64,000 bases of DNA from Bradyrhizobiaceae bacterium PARB1 (GCA_002256345.1 NKIY01000002.1:1-64000), one strand, 5' to 3'. Counted from the stretch's first letter, positions 1-12,082 are shown. Made by a program: numbers and translations. The notes: generated by a model not told the origin, from the sequence alone.

Positions 1-686
1 CGCTCGAGTTGAGCGAAATCGTGCAGATTGTCGCCGACTACCGCAAGGCCGCGGAGAACGCCAAGCGGGCCGGGTTCGACGGCATCGAGATTCATGCCGC
101 CAACGGTTATCTGCTTCAGCAATTTCTGGAGGACAAGACCAATCACCGCACCGACCGCTATGGCGGCTCGATCGAGAACCGCGCCCGTCTGCTGTTTGAA
201 GTCCTCGATGCAGTCTCGGACGTGTGGCCGGCCGATCGCATCGGCGTTCGGCTGTCGCCGTTCAGCAGCGTCGGCGATGTCGCGGACAGTGACCCGATGT
301 CTCTGTACACGCACGTCATCAAGCAACTGGCCGCACGTCAGATCGGCTTCCTGCATTTGATCGAGGCTCGGGTGCGCGCCGGTCTGGTGGATCAGACCGA
401 CGACGCAGCACCGCAATCCGTCGCTACGCTGTTGCGCCCGTTGTTTCCCGGGCCGTTCATTGTGTCGGGAGGCTTCACCGCCGAGACCGCCGAGGAGGCG
501 CTCGCCGCGGGCACGGCAGACCTCGTCGCGTTCGGGCGTGCCTTCATCGCCAATCCCGATCTGCCGAGGCGTCTCGCGCTCGGCGCGCCGCTCAACGCGC
601 CGGATCGATCGACATTCTACGGCGGCGCCGAGCGCGGCTACACCGACTATCCGAGCCTCGATGAGGTCGGCGCATTCAGCGCCTGA
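1..686 (+). CDS. Old Yellow Enzyme family NADH:flavin oxidoreductase (3' part, cut by window edge)
   Basis: FMN-dependent ene-reductase of the OYE/NemA type, which reduces activated C=C bonds using NAD(P)H. The frame is open through the left edge, so the TTG at position 9 is not the true start; about the C-terminal 60 percent of a roughly 360-residue protein is visible. Seen directly: the catalytic/substrate-binding block EIHAANGYLLQQF (His and Asn that hold the substrate oxygen), the family signature RTDRYGGSIENRARL, and the phosphate-binding end of the TIM barrel with SGGF and AFGRAFIANPDL. Physiological substrate cannot be read from the sequence. The next 440 bp is gene debris, so this is the last intact gene of its unit. 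Confidence 0.9.
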   Translation, partial: LELSEIVQIVADYRKAAENAKRAGFDGIEIHAANGYLLQQFLEDKTNHRTDRYGGSIENRARLLFEVLDAVSDVWPADRIGVRLSPFSSVGDVADSDPMSLYTHVIKQLAARQIGFLHLIEARVRAGLVDQTDDAAPQSVATLLRPLFPGPFIVSGGFTAETAEEALAAGTADLVAFGRAFIANPDLPRRLALGAPLNAPDRSTFYGGAERGYTDYPSLDEVGAFSA

Positions 687-707
687 GCCGGGAAAGGCAC
701 GAGAGCG

Positions 708-861
708 ATGGACGCGGTGACACGGACCAGTTTCGCCCAAATGATAGCGGCGTTGGAGCATCAGGGATGAACAGGGCAAGAGCTGGGTCTCGTTCGCCGA
801 TTACGCCGTCTCGTTCGCGCATGAGCGCGCGCTTCGGCGTCGGCGGCGAGGGAGAGCGACG
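708..861 (+). pseudogene. Possible frameshifted remnant of an NAD(P)-binding oxidoreductase C-terminus
   Basis: No intact ORF spans this stretch. Reading across frames gives MDAVTRTSFAQMIAALEHQG, then GKSWVSFADYAVSFAHE, then ARFGVGGEGERR. The order resembles the tail of the NmrA/COG2910-like NAD(P)-binding family (a 'ISxxDYAxALVDELE' segment followed by 'RRFTVGY'). Joining the pieces needs at least two frame changes, so if real it is a dead gene. The family match is from memory and weak. Confidence 0.3.
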
Positions 862-1014
862 ATGAAGCTCTACGGGTTCGGGCCGGCGGCGAGCGCCCAG
901 CGCGTTCGGGTCTTCTTGGCCGAAAAGGGGCTCGATGTCCCGACCGAACAATTGAACGTGCGCGACGACGATCAGTTCGCCGCAGCGTTCACGGCGATGA
1001 ACCCGTTCCACTGA
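862..1014 (+). pseudogene. Glutathione S-transferase N-terminal stump
   Basis: A 50-codon ORF (below the ORF-track cut-off) starts MKLYGFGPAASAQRVRVFLAEKG, the usual beta-alpha start of the thioredoxin-like domain of GSTs, and continues to FTAMNPFH. In the family the NP is followed by G-x-VPxL and about 150 more residues; here a stop follows at once and nothing GST-like continues downstream in any frame. A GAGAG stretch upstream of the ATG would serve as a ribosome site. It is best read as a truncated pseudogene; a functional 50-residue product is unlikely. Confidence 0.6.
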
Positions 1015-1125
1015 AGCGGAGAGAAAACGGCCGAAACAGCCCAACGCAACTCTGACCGGCCGATACTCTTGCAGTGCGAGAAACGTCGCGCGATCACACG
1101 CGGCCTGCCGGCTGGAACTGCTTGA

Positions 1126-2055
1126 TCAATTGCGCACGAAATAGAGCGGCGTCCGCAGCGTCAGCTGATAGGACGGCTTCGGCACCCATATGATTTGAGC
1201 CGTGACTCCGAACAGGCGATTGTCGTTGTCGTCCATCCGATCGAGATCGAGCCGGAGAATCGGCTGGGTGAACGACCGAACCGGCGTGAAGGACAGGAAC
1301 TGTGCGCCGCCGAAATATTGCACGCCGGCGCGGCCGGTGAATTTCCAGTTGCTCGGCCACTGATAGTAGCCGCCGACATAGCCGATGATGTTTGGATGGA
1401 TTCGGGCGAGCGCGGTCGCCACCTCGACGCGGGTATCCTGGATACCCGCCAGCATGCCCCGCGTGGCGTCCGCGTCGAAGGCGTAGTCGAACTCGAGAAC
1501 GTTGTTGAAGGTCGTCGTCCCGGTCGGCCCGTTCGGGATCGCCTGGGTGATTGTCGATTGCCAGGTGATGGTCGGGATCGAGCCGCCTTTCTGGCTGTAG
1601 AGATCTGCCTGAAACCCGACGTTCCAGCTGGTGACATCGAACGCCGACCAGCCCTGCGCGGGTCCGTAGGTGGTCGTGCCGGAGACGCCGGCATAGAGCG
1701 AGACGGTATCGCTGACATCCACCGTCAACGGGAGATCGACAGCGAGGGATTGCCGGGATGGCAGGGATACGCTGGTCGGAAGCGTGCCGCCATTGGCAAG
1801 CGCAAGCGACTGGAGCGCGCTAAACAGCGCCGGACTGCCGAAGCCGACCGGCAACGCGCCGGCCGGCACGGTTGCGTAACTTGTTCGCAGATCGAGATAG
1901 ATGTTAGGCGTCGCGTCTGCCGGAGCGCCGCTGTCGTCGTTGCGATCCTTGCCGAACGCGGCTCCGCTGAAGCACAAGCCGATCAGACAGGCCGCGACAA
2001 GCCTCGGAAGGAAGAGGCGCAATGCGACGGTTGAGCGGCGAGGGAAAACTGGCAC
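1126..2055 (-). CDS. Hypothetical secreted, probably outer-membrane beta-barrel, protein
   Basis: 309 residues from a GTG start preceded by an AGGAGGAG-like site. The N-terminus has a basic stretch and a hydrophobic core (LVAACLIGLCFSGAAFG) typical of a Sec signal peptide. The mature part is rich in alternating hydrophobic/polar strands with aromatic ends (for example FTGRAGVQYFGGAQFLSF), and the last strand YQLTLRTPLYFVRN is strand-like, though it does not end in the canonical aromatic residue. I do not recognise the family. It lies 34 bp downstream of the mandelate racemase homologue and on the same strand, so it is probably the third gene of a short operon and could be a channel or transport component for that pathway. 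The opposite-strand ORF at 1195-2034 is a shadow. Confidence 0.65.
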   Translation of the reverse strand: MPVFPRRSTVALRLFLPRLVAACLIGLCFSGAAFGKDRNDDSGAPADATPNIYLDLRTSYATVPAGALPVGFGSPALFSALQSLALANGGTLPTSVSLPSRQSLAVDLPLTVDVSDTVSLYAGVSGTTTYGPAQGWSAFDVTSWNVGFQADLYSQKGGSIPTITWQSTITQAIPNGPTGTTTFNNVLEFDYAFDADATRGMLAGIQDTRVEVATALARIHPNIIGYVGGYYQWPSNWKFTGRAGVQYFGGAQFLSFTPVRSFTQPILRLDLDRMDDNDNRLFGVTAQIIWVPKPSYQLTLRTPLYFVRN

Positions 2056-2089
2056 GGCCTCCGGGCTCCTCCTCGTTTACAGTCAGGCG

Positions 2090-3175
2090 CTAGCTCACCA
2101 GGTACTTCGCCACCGCCGGCTCGTTCCATTCGATGCCAAGCCCGGGACCGCGCGCGGTCACGGCGCCGTCGACGATCTCGGCGGACCTTGCCAGGATCGC
2201 GCCGGCGAAGTCGAGGAATTCGAGCCAGTGCGCGGTCGGCGTCACTGCGAGCAGGTGCGCGCTGACTTCGGCGAACAGGTGGCTCGACATCGGGATCGAC
2301 GCCGCGTCGGCTTGCCCTGCGACCTGCATCCAGCCGGTGACGCCGCCGACCTTCATCACGTCGGGCATGATGAAGTCGGAAGCGCCGGCCGCGATCGCCT
2401 CGGCGAAGCCGCGCGGGAACCACCAATTCTCGCCGGCCTGGATCGGCGTCGGCGAGGTCTCGCGGACTTTTGCGTGGCCGGCCAGGCTCTCCTGCGGCAC
2501 CGGCTCCTCGATCCAGTGCAGGTCGTAGGGCGCCAGGCGTGCGATGCGGCGGGTCGCTTCGGCCGGATCGAGCGACTGGTTGAAATCGATCATCAGAGCG
2601 ATGTCGGGGCCGAGCAGGGCGCGCACGCCTTTCACGACGCGTTCGTCATTGGCGGCATCACCGTCGCCACCCTTGATCTTGATGCCGCGAAAGCCCTGGT
2701 CGAGCGAGCGGCGCAGCGCGCGCTCATCAGTGACGGGATCGACCGCGCCGTAGCTGTCATAGGTCTTGATCGGCTTCGCCGAGCCGCCGAGCAGTTCGAC
2801 CAGCGGCCGGCCGGCAAGCTGGGCGAGCACGTCCCAATAGGCCATGTCGAGACCGGACACCGCCATGCCGACCAGGCCCTGCCAGCCCAGCAGCCGAAAC
2901 TTGGCATCCATCGCCTTCATCAGATCGAACGGCGCGACCGGCTTGCCGATCACCTCGCGGCCGATCTCCTCGATCAGATAACAAAGCGGGTGAAGTGTGA
3001 GCTTGCTGTAGGCGAAGATGTAGGTGCGGCCGGTAACGCCTTGATCGGTCTCGACATCGATCAGGACCAGCGGGCCGGAATCGATCACGCCGAAGGCAGT
3101 CCTCACAGGACGCTTGAGGGGCACCACGACACCTCGCGCCTTTACTCCGCGGATCGCTGCAACTGTCTGGCTCAT
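2090..3175 (-). CDS. Mandelate racemase / muconate-lactonizing enzyme superfamily protein, close to mandelate racemase itself
   Basis: Enolase-superfamily enzyme that abstracts a proton alpha to a carboxylate with Mg2+. The track ORF starts at 3268, but the ATG at 3175 has a good AGGGGA site and gives 361 residues, close to the 359 of Pseudomonas mandelate racemase. All superfamily residues are visible in order: Lys-x-Lys (GIKIKGG), Asp (MIDFNQS), Glu (IEEPV), Glu (GENWW), the Asp-His dyad (MPDVMKVGG ... SSHLF) and the late Glu (HWLEFLD). The strings GGVTGW, IPMSSHLF and TPTAHWLE match my memory of mandelate racemase, so racemisation of a 2-aryl-2-hydroxy acid is plausible. No mandelate dehydrogenase or decarboxylase is nearby, so substrate remains open. 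Confidence 0.85.
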   Translation of the reverse strand: MSQTVAAIRGVKARGVVVPLKRPVRTAFGVIDSGPLVLIDVETDQGVTGRTYIFAYSKLTLHPLCYLIEEIGREVIGKPVAPFDLMKAMDAKFRLLGWQGLVGMAVSGLDMAYWDVLAQLAGRPLVELLGGSAKPIKTYDSYGAVDPVTDERALRRSLDQGFRGIKIKGGDGDAANDERVVKGVRALLGPDIALMIDFNQSLDPAEATRRIARLAPYDLHWIEEPVPQESLAGHAKVRETSPTPIQAGENWWFPRGFAEAIAAGASDFIMPDVMKVGGVTGWMQVAGQADAASIPMSSHLFAEVSAHLLAVTPTAHWLEFLDFAGAILARSAEIVDGAVTARGPGLGIEWNEPAVAKYLVS

Positions 3176-3215
3176 GGATGTCCCCTGCGCGTTTCCCGGA
3201 AGTTTCCTTCCCTTG

Positions 3216-4550
3216 TTATTGGACACTGTACCATCGGATGAGCCGCGGCGCGGCCCAATCGGCCGCAACCTGTTCGATCAAATAGCGGCCGGGATATTCG
3301 GCGAGGAAGGCGATGCGCTGGGTCTCGCCTGGTTCGACCGCGAGCGTGTCGAGCCAGAACGGCTTCCAGCCGTCGTCGAGTCGGTCGAGCAGGCGGAAGT
3401 GATGGCCGTGCAGATGAAAGACGCTCGCGATCGCGCTGCGGTTGGTCAGCGCCAGCACGACCGTCCGGCCGGCCTTGGCTTGAAAAGCCGGGGCCGCCGA
3501 CGGCTTGAAATCCGCCGGGCGGAACCACTCGGTTGGCGCGCCGAGCGCCAATTCGAATCGGGCGGCACTCCTGAGGTCGAGCTGGGCGGGCATGTCGTTG
3601 CCCGGCAGCGGCGGAGCGGGAGGGAACGGCGCCGCCCGGATCGGGGCTTCGTTCGAGACGATGAGCTTGCCGACCGGGCGGCCCTGCTTGCCGTCGTGCA
3701 ACAGGATCGGGAAACTGGTTCCGGCCGGACCGGCCGTATCGACGAAGACGTCGGTTCGGCTTCCCGGAGCCAGTATCAGCGCACCGTTGCGCGCCGAGAA
3801 TGGTTCGGCTGGCTGGCCGTCGATCGCCATCACCCTGACGTCGAGGGTCTCCAGCTTGACCGCCAGCACGCTGCGTGGGCTGCCATTGATAAAGCGGAGT
3901 CTGAGCCGGGCGTTGGCCGGTGCCGAGACTTCGTGCGAAGTCTTGCCGTTAATCGTATGAATTAACGTCGAATCTTTCGGCTCGGATCCGGGCGACACCG
4001 CGGTTCCGTCGGGTTGCAGGCGCCACTCCTCGATCAGCAAGACCTCGTCACGATCCACCGCGACGGGCGAGGTGCCGGTCACGATCAACGGGCGCGGGCG
4101 AGCCGGCATGGTTGTGCCATCGCCGAGCAGCGGCTCGCACAGGAAGGTACCGGCATGCCGGAGCGGGAGCTGGAAGCTATCCTTGGCCCCGGTGGCAAGC
4201 GGTGTCCGGGAGGCCAGTGGCTCCGCGGCCGGGACTCCGTCAAGCCCGCGGCAATCGAGCGCGGCGGCGACCGGCAGCTCGTTGCCAAACGTCACATCGA
4301 GCACCTCGCCGCGCCTGAAGCGGAGGTCGTGGCTGCCCAGCGACCAGACGGGGGTGTCCGGCCCGTTAGGGCGAAGCGCGATTCGATCGATCCTAGCCTG
4401 CAGCGCGACCGCTGTCCGGCCTTGCCCCGAGACCGTGGCCGGCCAAGCGGGGCAAAGCGCCGCGGCGCCGAGGGCGGCCATCAGGTCGCGCCGGCTGAGC
4501 CAAAATTCAGGACTTGCTGTGGGCCTTGCCATCCGGCCGATGCGGACCAT
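3216..4550 (-). CDS. Multicopper-oxidase-fold protein with most copper ligands missing, probably Tat-exported
   Basis: About 444 residues from the ATG at 4550 (alternatives 4532 and 4634). The N-terminus carries a twin-arginine motif in SRRDLMAALGAAAL followed by a hydrophobic stretch, so export to the periplasm is likely. Three cupredoxin domains can be followed. The third has the copper signature VFHLHGHHFRLL. In contrast, the usual first-domain HWHG is replaced (LDCRGLDG), the WYHSH-type motif is absent, and the C-terminal HCHxxxHxxxxM motif is absent (GRYLIEQVAADWAAPRL). It therefore cannot be an ordinary laccase; it resembles SufI/FtsP in being a multicopper-oxidase fold with a partial or no copper site. 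It lies 40 bp upstream of the racemase gene, same strand. Confidence 0.75.
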   Translation of the reverse strand: MVRIGRMARPTASPEFWLSRRDLMAALGAAALCPAWPATVSGQGRTAVALQARIDRIALRPNGPDTPVWSLGSHDLRFRRGEVLDVTFGNELPVAAALDCRGLDGVPAAEPLASRTPLATGAKDSFQLPLRHAGTFLCEPLLGDGTTMPARPRPLIVTGTSPVAVDRDEVLLIEEWRLQPDGTAVSPGSEPKDSTLIHTINGKTSHEVSAPANARLRLRFINGSPRSVLAVKLETLDVRVMAIDGQPAEPFSARNGALILAPGSRTDVFVDTAGPAGTSFPILLHDGKQGRPVGKLIVSNEAPIRAAPFPPAPPLPGNDMPAQLDLRSAARFELALGAPTEWFRPADFKPSAAPAFQAKAGRTVVLALTNRSAIASVFHLHGHHFRLLDRLDDGWKPFWLDTLAVEPGETQRIAFLAEYPGRYLIEQVAADWAAPRLIRWYSVQ

Positions 4551-4685
4551 TTTCAAGCGTACCTGTCCAGTCGCGATCGGTCGCAGGGCGGGCTCTCCCG
4601 CGGCCATTTTTTTGCTGCGAACCGGTGGGCGCATGTTATAAGCCCGGCCGCCCGCGGCATCGCGGCCGGACTGGATGCTTTTCGC

Positions 4686-4770
4686 GCGGGCGTGGCGGAA
4701 CTGGTAGACGCGCTGGATTTAGGTTCCAGTGACGAAAGTTGTGGGGGTTCGAGTCCCTCCGCCCGCACCA
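4686..4770 (+). tRNA. tRNA-Leu (anticodon UAG)
   Basis: Complete 85-nt class II tRNA. The acceptor stem GCGGGCG pairs with CGCCCGC, the anticodon stem CTGGA/TCCAG encloses loop TTTAGGT (anticodon TAG), a long variable arm follows, the T arm contains GGTTCGAGTCC, and CCA is encoded. It reads CUA codons and lies 166 bp upstream of tig, a common place in this group. Confidence 0.95.
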
Positions 4771-4936
4771 AGCGCTTACAGCGTTTGCATGACGAATTCT
4801 TGGAGAACCTTGGACCTCTCGGGGGACGAGGGTTCGCCGAACCCACAGACGTCAGGCCGCAAGGCTCAAGCGTCGAACAGATTGAACACTGCCACGGCCG
4901 CTCGGGCCGCGGCAAAAGCGGAAGAAGATTGATACC

Positions 4937-6322
4937 ATGCAGGTCACCGAGACCCTCAACGAGGGACTGAAGCACGAATTCAAGATCAGCGTTCCGGCAT
5001 CCGATCTCGATGCCAAGGCGGGCGCCAAGCTGGTCGACCTCAAGGACAAGGTCCGTCTCAACGGCTTCCGTCCCGGCAAGGTGCCGGTCGCGCATCTGAA
5101 GAAGATCTACGGCCGCTCGGTCATGGCCGAGACCATCGACCAGACCATCAGCGACACCAACCGGCAGTTGTTCGAAGATCGCGGCTTCCGGCTTGCCGGC
5201 GAGCCGAAGATCACGATGCCGACCGAGAAGGACCAGGTCGACGAGCTGCTCTCGGGCAAGACCGACCTGACCTACACGGTTGCGATCGAGGTCGTGCCGC
5301 CGATCCAGCTCGCCGATTTCAAGTCGTTCTCGGTCGAGAAGCCGGTGGTCGATGTCTCAGACGCCGACGTCGACGACGCCATCAAGCGGATCGCCGAGGG
5401 CAGCCGCCCGTACAGCGCCAAGACCGAAGGTGCAGCGGAGAAGGACGACCGTGTCACCATCAGCTTCAAGGGCACCATCAACGGTGAGGCCTTCGAGGGC
5501 GGCACCGGCGAGGGCATCCAGGTCGTGATCGGTGCCGGCCAGTTCATTCCGGGCTTCGAGGAGCAGCTGATCGGCATCGGCACGGGCGAGACCCGCACGC
5601 TGAAGGTCTCGTTCCCGAAGAACTACCTCAACGACAAGCTCGCCGGCCAGCCGGCCGAGTTCGAGACTACAGCGACGCTGATCGAGGTGCCCGGTGAGGC
5701 CACGATCGACGACGAGTTCGCCAAGACGCTCGGCCTCGAGTCGCTCGACAAGCTGAAGGAAGCCGCGCGCGAGCGCCTGACCGCCGAATTCGCCGGCGCG
5801 ACCCGGCAGAAGGTCAAGCGCGCGCTGCTCGACCGGCTCGACGAGAGCCACAAATTCGAGGCGCCGCCGTCGCTTGTCGCCGAAGAGTTCAACCTGATGT
5901 GGAACTCGATCAAGGCCGAGATGGACTCGACCGGCAAGACCTTCGCCGACGAGAACACCACCGAGGATGCGGCCAAGGAAGAGTACCAGAAGATCGCCGA
6001 CCGCCGCGTCCGCCTCGGCCTCGTGCTGTCGGAGATCGGCGAGAAGATGATGGTGACACGGTCGTCCTTCTCCGCTGCACCTTCGGTCTTGGCGCTGTAC
6101 GGGCGGCTGCCCTCGGCGATCCGCGCGCGCCAGATGCCCGGCCGCGAGAAGGAAGTCTGGGATTACTACCGCAGCAACGCCCAGGCGCTGGCCCAGCTCC
6201 GCGCCCCGATCTATGAGGACAAGGTCGTCGACTTCGTGCTGGAGCTCGCCAACGTGACCGAGAAGAAGGTCACCAAGGATGAGCTGTTCAAGGATGAAGA
6301 CGGCGAGAAAACTGCCGCCTGA
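4937..6322 (+). CDS. tig: Trigger factor, with an internally replaced segment
   Basis: Ribosome-bound chaperone and peptidyl-prolyl isomerase that meets nascent chains at the exit tunnel. 461 residues: N-terminal ribosome-binding domain with signature GFRPGKVP (residues 43-50), an FKBP-type domain around 160-245 ([19 protein letters not shown]), then the SurA-like C-terminal domain ending in an acidic tail. Residues about 371-396 are foreign to the family: after EIGEK one expects a segment like 'x-I-x-VTDDEVxRAxxE' before RARQMPGRE, but here stands [25 protein letters not shown]. That stretch is the exact reverse complement of an earlier part of the same gene (5386-5462). The frame is kept and a full-length protein is predicted, though the C-terminal chaperone domain may be disturbed. 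It heads the tig-clpP-clpX-lon quality-control block. Confidence 0.95.
   Translation: MQVTETLNEGLKHEFKISVPASDLDAKAGAKLVDLKDKVRLNGFRPGKVPVAHLKKIYGRSVMAETIDQTISDTNRQLFEDRGFRLAGEPKITMPTEKDQVDELLSGKTDLTYTVAIEVVPPIQLADFKSFSVEKPVVDVSDADVDDAIKRIAEGSRPYSAKTEGAAEKDDRVTISFKGTINGEAFEGGTGEGIQVVIGAGQFIPGFEEQLIGIGTGETRTLKVSFPKNYLNDKLAGQPAEFETTATLIEVPGEATIDDEFAKTLGLESLDKLKEAARERLTAEFAGATRQKVKRALLDRLDESHKFEAPPSLVAEEFNLMWNSIKAEMDSTGKTFADENTTEDAAKEEYQKIADRRVRLGLVLSEIGEKMMVTRSSFSAAPSVLALYGRLPSAIRARQMPGREKEVWDYYRSNAQALAQLRAPIYEDKVVDFVLELANVTEKKVTKDELFKDEDGEKTAA
5386..5462 (+). repeat. Source arm of a 77-bp perfect inverted repeat inside tig
   Basis: This stretch encodes normal trigger factor sequence ([20 protein letters not shown]). 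Its reverse complement recurs without a mismatch at 6048-6124, 585 bp downstream. The same peptide ([17 protein letters not shown]) turns up in the minus-strand shadow ORF here and in the plus-strand protein at the copy. Confidence 0.97.
6048..6124 (-). repeat. Inverted copy arm of the 77-bp repeat inside tig
   Basis: This is an exact reverse complement of 5386-5462, sitting where conserved C-terminal-domain codons are expected. Because it interrupts family-conserved sequence while the other arm does not, this arm is the derived copy. The reading frame is maintained. Confidence 0.97.
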
Positions 6323-6566
6323 TTCCGGCACCTCGCGTTAATGATGAACCGCGAAAGCGCGCCCGGCGAGGATCCCCTCGCTAGGCGTGCCGCCGCGAAT
6401 CGGCTTGAACGTCTGCGACCTGCCCAGTTGGCTAGTGTCGGCCTTGTCGGCCGGAAATTGGCCCATATCTGGTTTAAGCCTTGAGCCGGCCAGCCTCGAG
6501 CCAGTAGTCTTGAGCGAGCTAGTTCTGGGCAGAGTTATGCACCACCCCTAACCCCTGGGTTCTTTC

Positions 6567-7202
6567 ATGCGCGATCCCGTTGAAACCTACATGAATCTCG
6601 TGCCGATGGTCGTCGAGCAGACCAATCGCGGCGAACGCGCCTACGACATTTTCTCGCGCCTTTTGAAAGAGCGCATCATCTTCGTCACCGGTCCGGTGGA
6701 AGACGGCATGTCGACCTTGATCGTCGCGCAGCTGCTGTTCCTCGAGGCCGAGAATCCGAAGAAGGAAATCTCGATGTACATCAACTCGCCGGGTGGCGTG
6801 GTGACGTCGGGCCTTGCGATCTACGACACGATGCAGTTCATCCGCCCGCCGGTCTCGACGCTGTGCACCGGGCAGGCCGCCTCGATGGGCTCGCTGCTGC
6901 TGGCGGCCGGCGAGAAGGACATGCGCTTCACGCTGCCGAACTCCCGCATCATGGTGCACCAGCCCTCCGGCGGCTTCCAGGGCCAGGCCACCGACATCAT
7001 GCTGCACGCACAGGAGATCCTGAATCTCAAGAAGCGCCTCAACGAGATCTACGTGAAGCACACCGGCCAGACCTACAAGGCGATCGAGGACGCGCTCGAG
7101 CGCGACAAGTTCCTCACCGCCGAAGACGCCAAGGCGTTCGGCCTCGTCGACAAGGTGATCGACAAGCGTCCGGAAGATCCGTCGGCCGCCAAGGCCGCCT
7201 GA
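6567..7202 (+). CDS. clpP: ATP-dependent Clp protease proteolytic subunit ClpP
   Basis: Serine peptidase that forms the double-heptamer chamber served by ClpX (and ClpA). It has 211 residues, normal for the family. Seen: catalytic Ser106 in [11 protein letters not shown] and His131 in [10 protein letters not shown], the oxyanion-hole strand [11 protein letters not shown], and the Asp-containing [11 protein letters not shown] segment. The start [19 protein letters not shown] matches alphaproteobacterial ClpP. It is followed 443 bp later by clpX on the same strand. The 244-bp gap from tig contains a small hairpin (GCGAGG/CCTCGC at 6366-6381) and no gene. Confidence 0.98.
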   Translation: MRDPVETYMNLVPMVVEQTNRGERAYDIFSRLLKERIIFVTGPVEDGMSTLIVAQLLFLEAENPKKEISMYINSPGGVVTSGLAIYDTMQFIRPPVSTLCTGQAASMGSLLLAAGEKDMRFTLPNSRIMVHQPSGGFQGQATDIMLHAQEILNLKKRLNEIYVKHTGQTYKAIEDALERDKFLTAEDAKAFGLVDKVIDKRPEDPSAAKAA

Positions 7203-7220
7203 TCTGGCCGGCCTCCCGGG

Positions 7221-7249
7221 GGCGCCGATGTGATCTCCACATTGGCGCC
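7221..7249 (+). terminator. Hairpin just after clpP, possible terminator
   Basis: GGCGCCGATGTG and CACATTGGCGCC pair over 12 bp with one G-T pair and a 5-nt loop, 18 bp after the clpP stop. No T run follows, so it may be a Rho-dependent end or an mRNA stabiliser rather than a classical intrinsic terminator. Confidence 0.45.
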
Positions 7250-7645
7250 TCACATAGCCGGCAAAAGCAGGACGAGCGGAGTACCCCGCAAGTGCCTACG
7301 CTCGGGCGGCAAGTTCCGCTTTCGTGCTCATTAGGCGGCGTGGTAATCCCGCAACGTTCCGTGGATTTCGATGCGTATTCCACGTGCGATCGTGGAAAAT
7401 CACGGTATTGTCACGGTCTTGAGCAGGCCATCCGATTAGCGAATTCTTGATAGTCGGGTGCCAGCATGGTTGGCTGTAGTGCATCGGCTATGATCGCGGA
7501 GATTCGAATAAACCGTGATTGCAACGGTCAGTATTGCGTAGGGTCTTTTTTGGTACGGAATTTGCTCTATCTACCCAAGACCCCGGTTTTGTGCCGGATT
7601 GGGTCGATCTGGCAAACAAGATCGAACGGCGGACGGAGATAATGA
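7250..7645 (+). promoter_or_regulatory. clpP-clpX intergenic region with a 20-bp palindrome
   Basis: There is no credible gene in these 396 bp. The only clear structure is a dyad at 7378-7397, TTCCACG-N6-CGTGGAA, perfect over 7+7 bp, with a related TTCCGTGGA half about 20 bp upstream. It could be an operator acting on clpX. I could not place convincing -35/-10 boxes or a heat-shock promoter. Confidence 0.35.
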
Positions 7646-8920
<1,275 letters not shown>

Positions 8921-8950
8921 AGGCGCGCATTCGACCTGTCACAAATGCAC

Positions 8951-8973
8951 GGCTGCCGGGCGATCCGGCGGCC
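8951..8973 (+). terminator. Hairpin after clpX
   Basis: GGCTGCCGG and CCGGCGGCC pair over 9 bp (one T-G pair) around a 5-nt loop, 31 bp after the clpX stop. No T tract follows, so terminator function is tentative. Confidence 0.4.
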
Positions 8974-9051
8974 GTCGCTGCGCAGCAGCAGCGATGATTT
9001 TGGCATTGCAGTAAATGCCTGTTTAGCCTGAATTTCCGGGCACTTCTCAGA

Positions 9052-9084
9052 CTTGACACCCCCCGGCCTGATAGCCACCTAATG
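9052..9084 (+). promoter_or_regulatory. Candidate lon promoter (sigma-32-like or sigma-70-like)
   Basis: CTTGAC(A) at 9052-9058 is followed 17-19 bp later by CACCTAATG. CTTGAC suits the -35 of alphaproteobacterial heat-shock promoters, and lon is a known heat-shock gene. The -10 match is loose. It lies about 160 bp upstream of the chosen lon start. Confidence 0.35.
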
Positions 9085-9241
9085 CTATCGGTGAAGGATC
9101 TCATGCGCTGAGATTCGTCGCTTTACGATGCGGAATAGGCGGCTGCTGACGGCAATCTCGTTCCGGATCACCAAGGCACCTTGTGGCGGTTGCGCAAGCA
9201 GGCGGACTGCGAGCAAGGGGGCAAAACAAAAGGATAAGGCC

Positions 9242-11665
<2,424 letters not shown>

Positions 11666-11688
11666 GCGCAACTCCGATCAACGACATC

Positions 11689-11720
11689 AGCGGCGTCCTT
11701 CGGGGCGCCGCTTTTGTTTT
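11689..11720 (+). terminator. Intrinsic terminator of lon
   Basis: AGCGGCGTCC-TTCG-GGGCGCCGCT forms a 10-bp stem on a stable TTCG tetraloop and is followed by TTTGTTTT. It is the clearest intrinsic terminator in the window and ends the clp-lon block. Confidence 0.85.
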
Positions 11721-11760
11721 GGGCTACAGGTGATAGATTCAAGGAAGAGAGGTTGCCGCG

Positions 11761-12030
11761 ATGAAGACGATCATCCTGTCGACGTTGCTCTCCGCCGCGC
11801 TGTGCGATGCAGCGCTGTGCGAGCGTCTGGACAAGCGCTTCGGCGACGACCGCGAGCGCGGCTATCGTGCGGAACGCGAATTCGAGGGCAGGGACTTCGA
11901 GAACAGGGACAGCGGTTTCAGGAACCGCGACCGCGCGAATTTTCTTGGCGGCAAGGAAGCGGACCACTCGCAGCCGGAATTGCCCAGGCTGGAGTTGCAG
12001 GCGCCTGCGGCAATCGGATTGCAGCGGTGA
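11761..12030 (+). CDS. Small Arg/Asp/Glu-rich hypothetical secreted protein
   Basis: 89 residues starting at an ATG with a GAGAGG site. The N-terminus (MKTIILSTLLSAALCDAALC) looks like a short signal peptide. The rest is very charged and repetitive (RERGYRAEREFEGRDFENRDSGF), probably disordered. It is not recognised. Codon use in this frame is compatible with coding, but the protein is small and low in complexity, so the call is moderate. It stands alone between the lon terminator and the GFA gene. Confidence 0.5.
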   Translation: MKTIILSTLLSAALCDAALCERLDKRFGDDRERGYRAEREFEGRDFENRDSGFRNRDRANFLGGKEADHSQPELPRLELQAPAAIGLQR

Positions 12031-12082
12031 GCGGTAAGTCGTCGAACGACGGTGCGGACACGCAGTCTGAGGGAGATGCCGG

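Noticed and set aside
4014-4970. Plus-strand ORF of 318 aa running through the multicopper-oxidase gene and tRNA-Leu
   Set aside because: It reads straight through a tRNA and antisense to a motif-bearing gene; shadow.
9128-9241. N-terminal extension of Lon to 845 residues
   Set aside because: The extra 38 residues have no family support, while the ATG at 9242 has a good ribosome site and gives the normal 807 residues.
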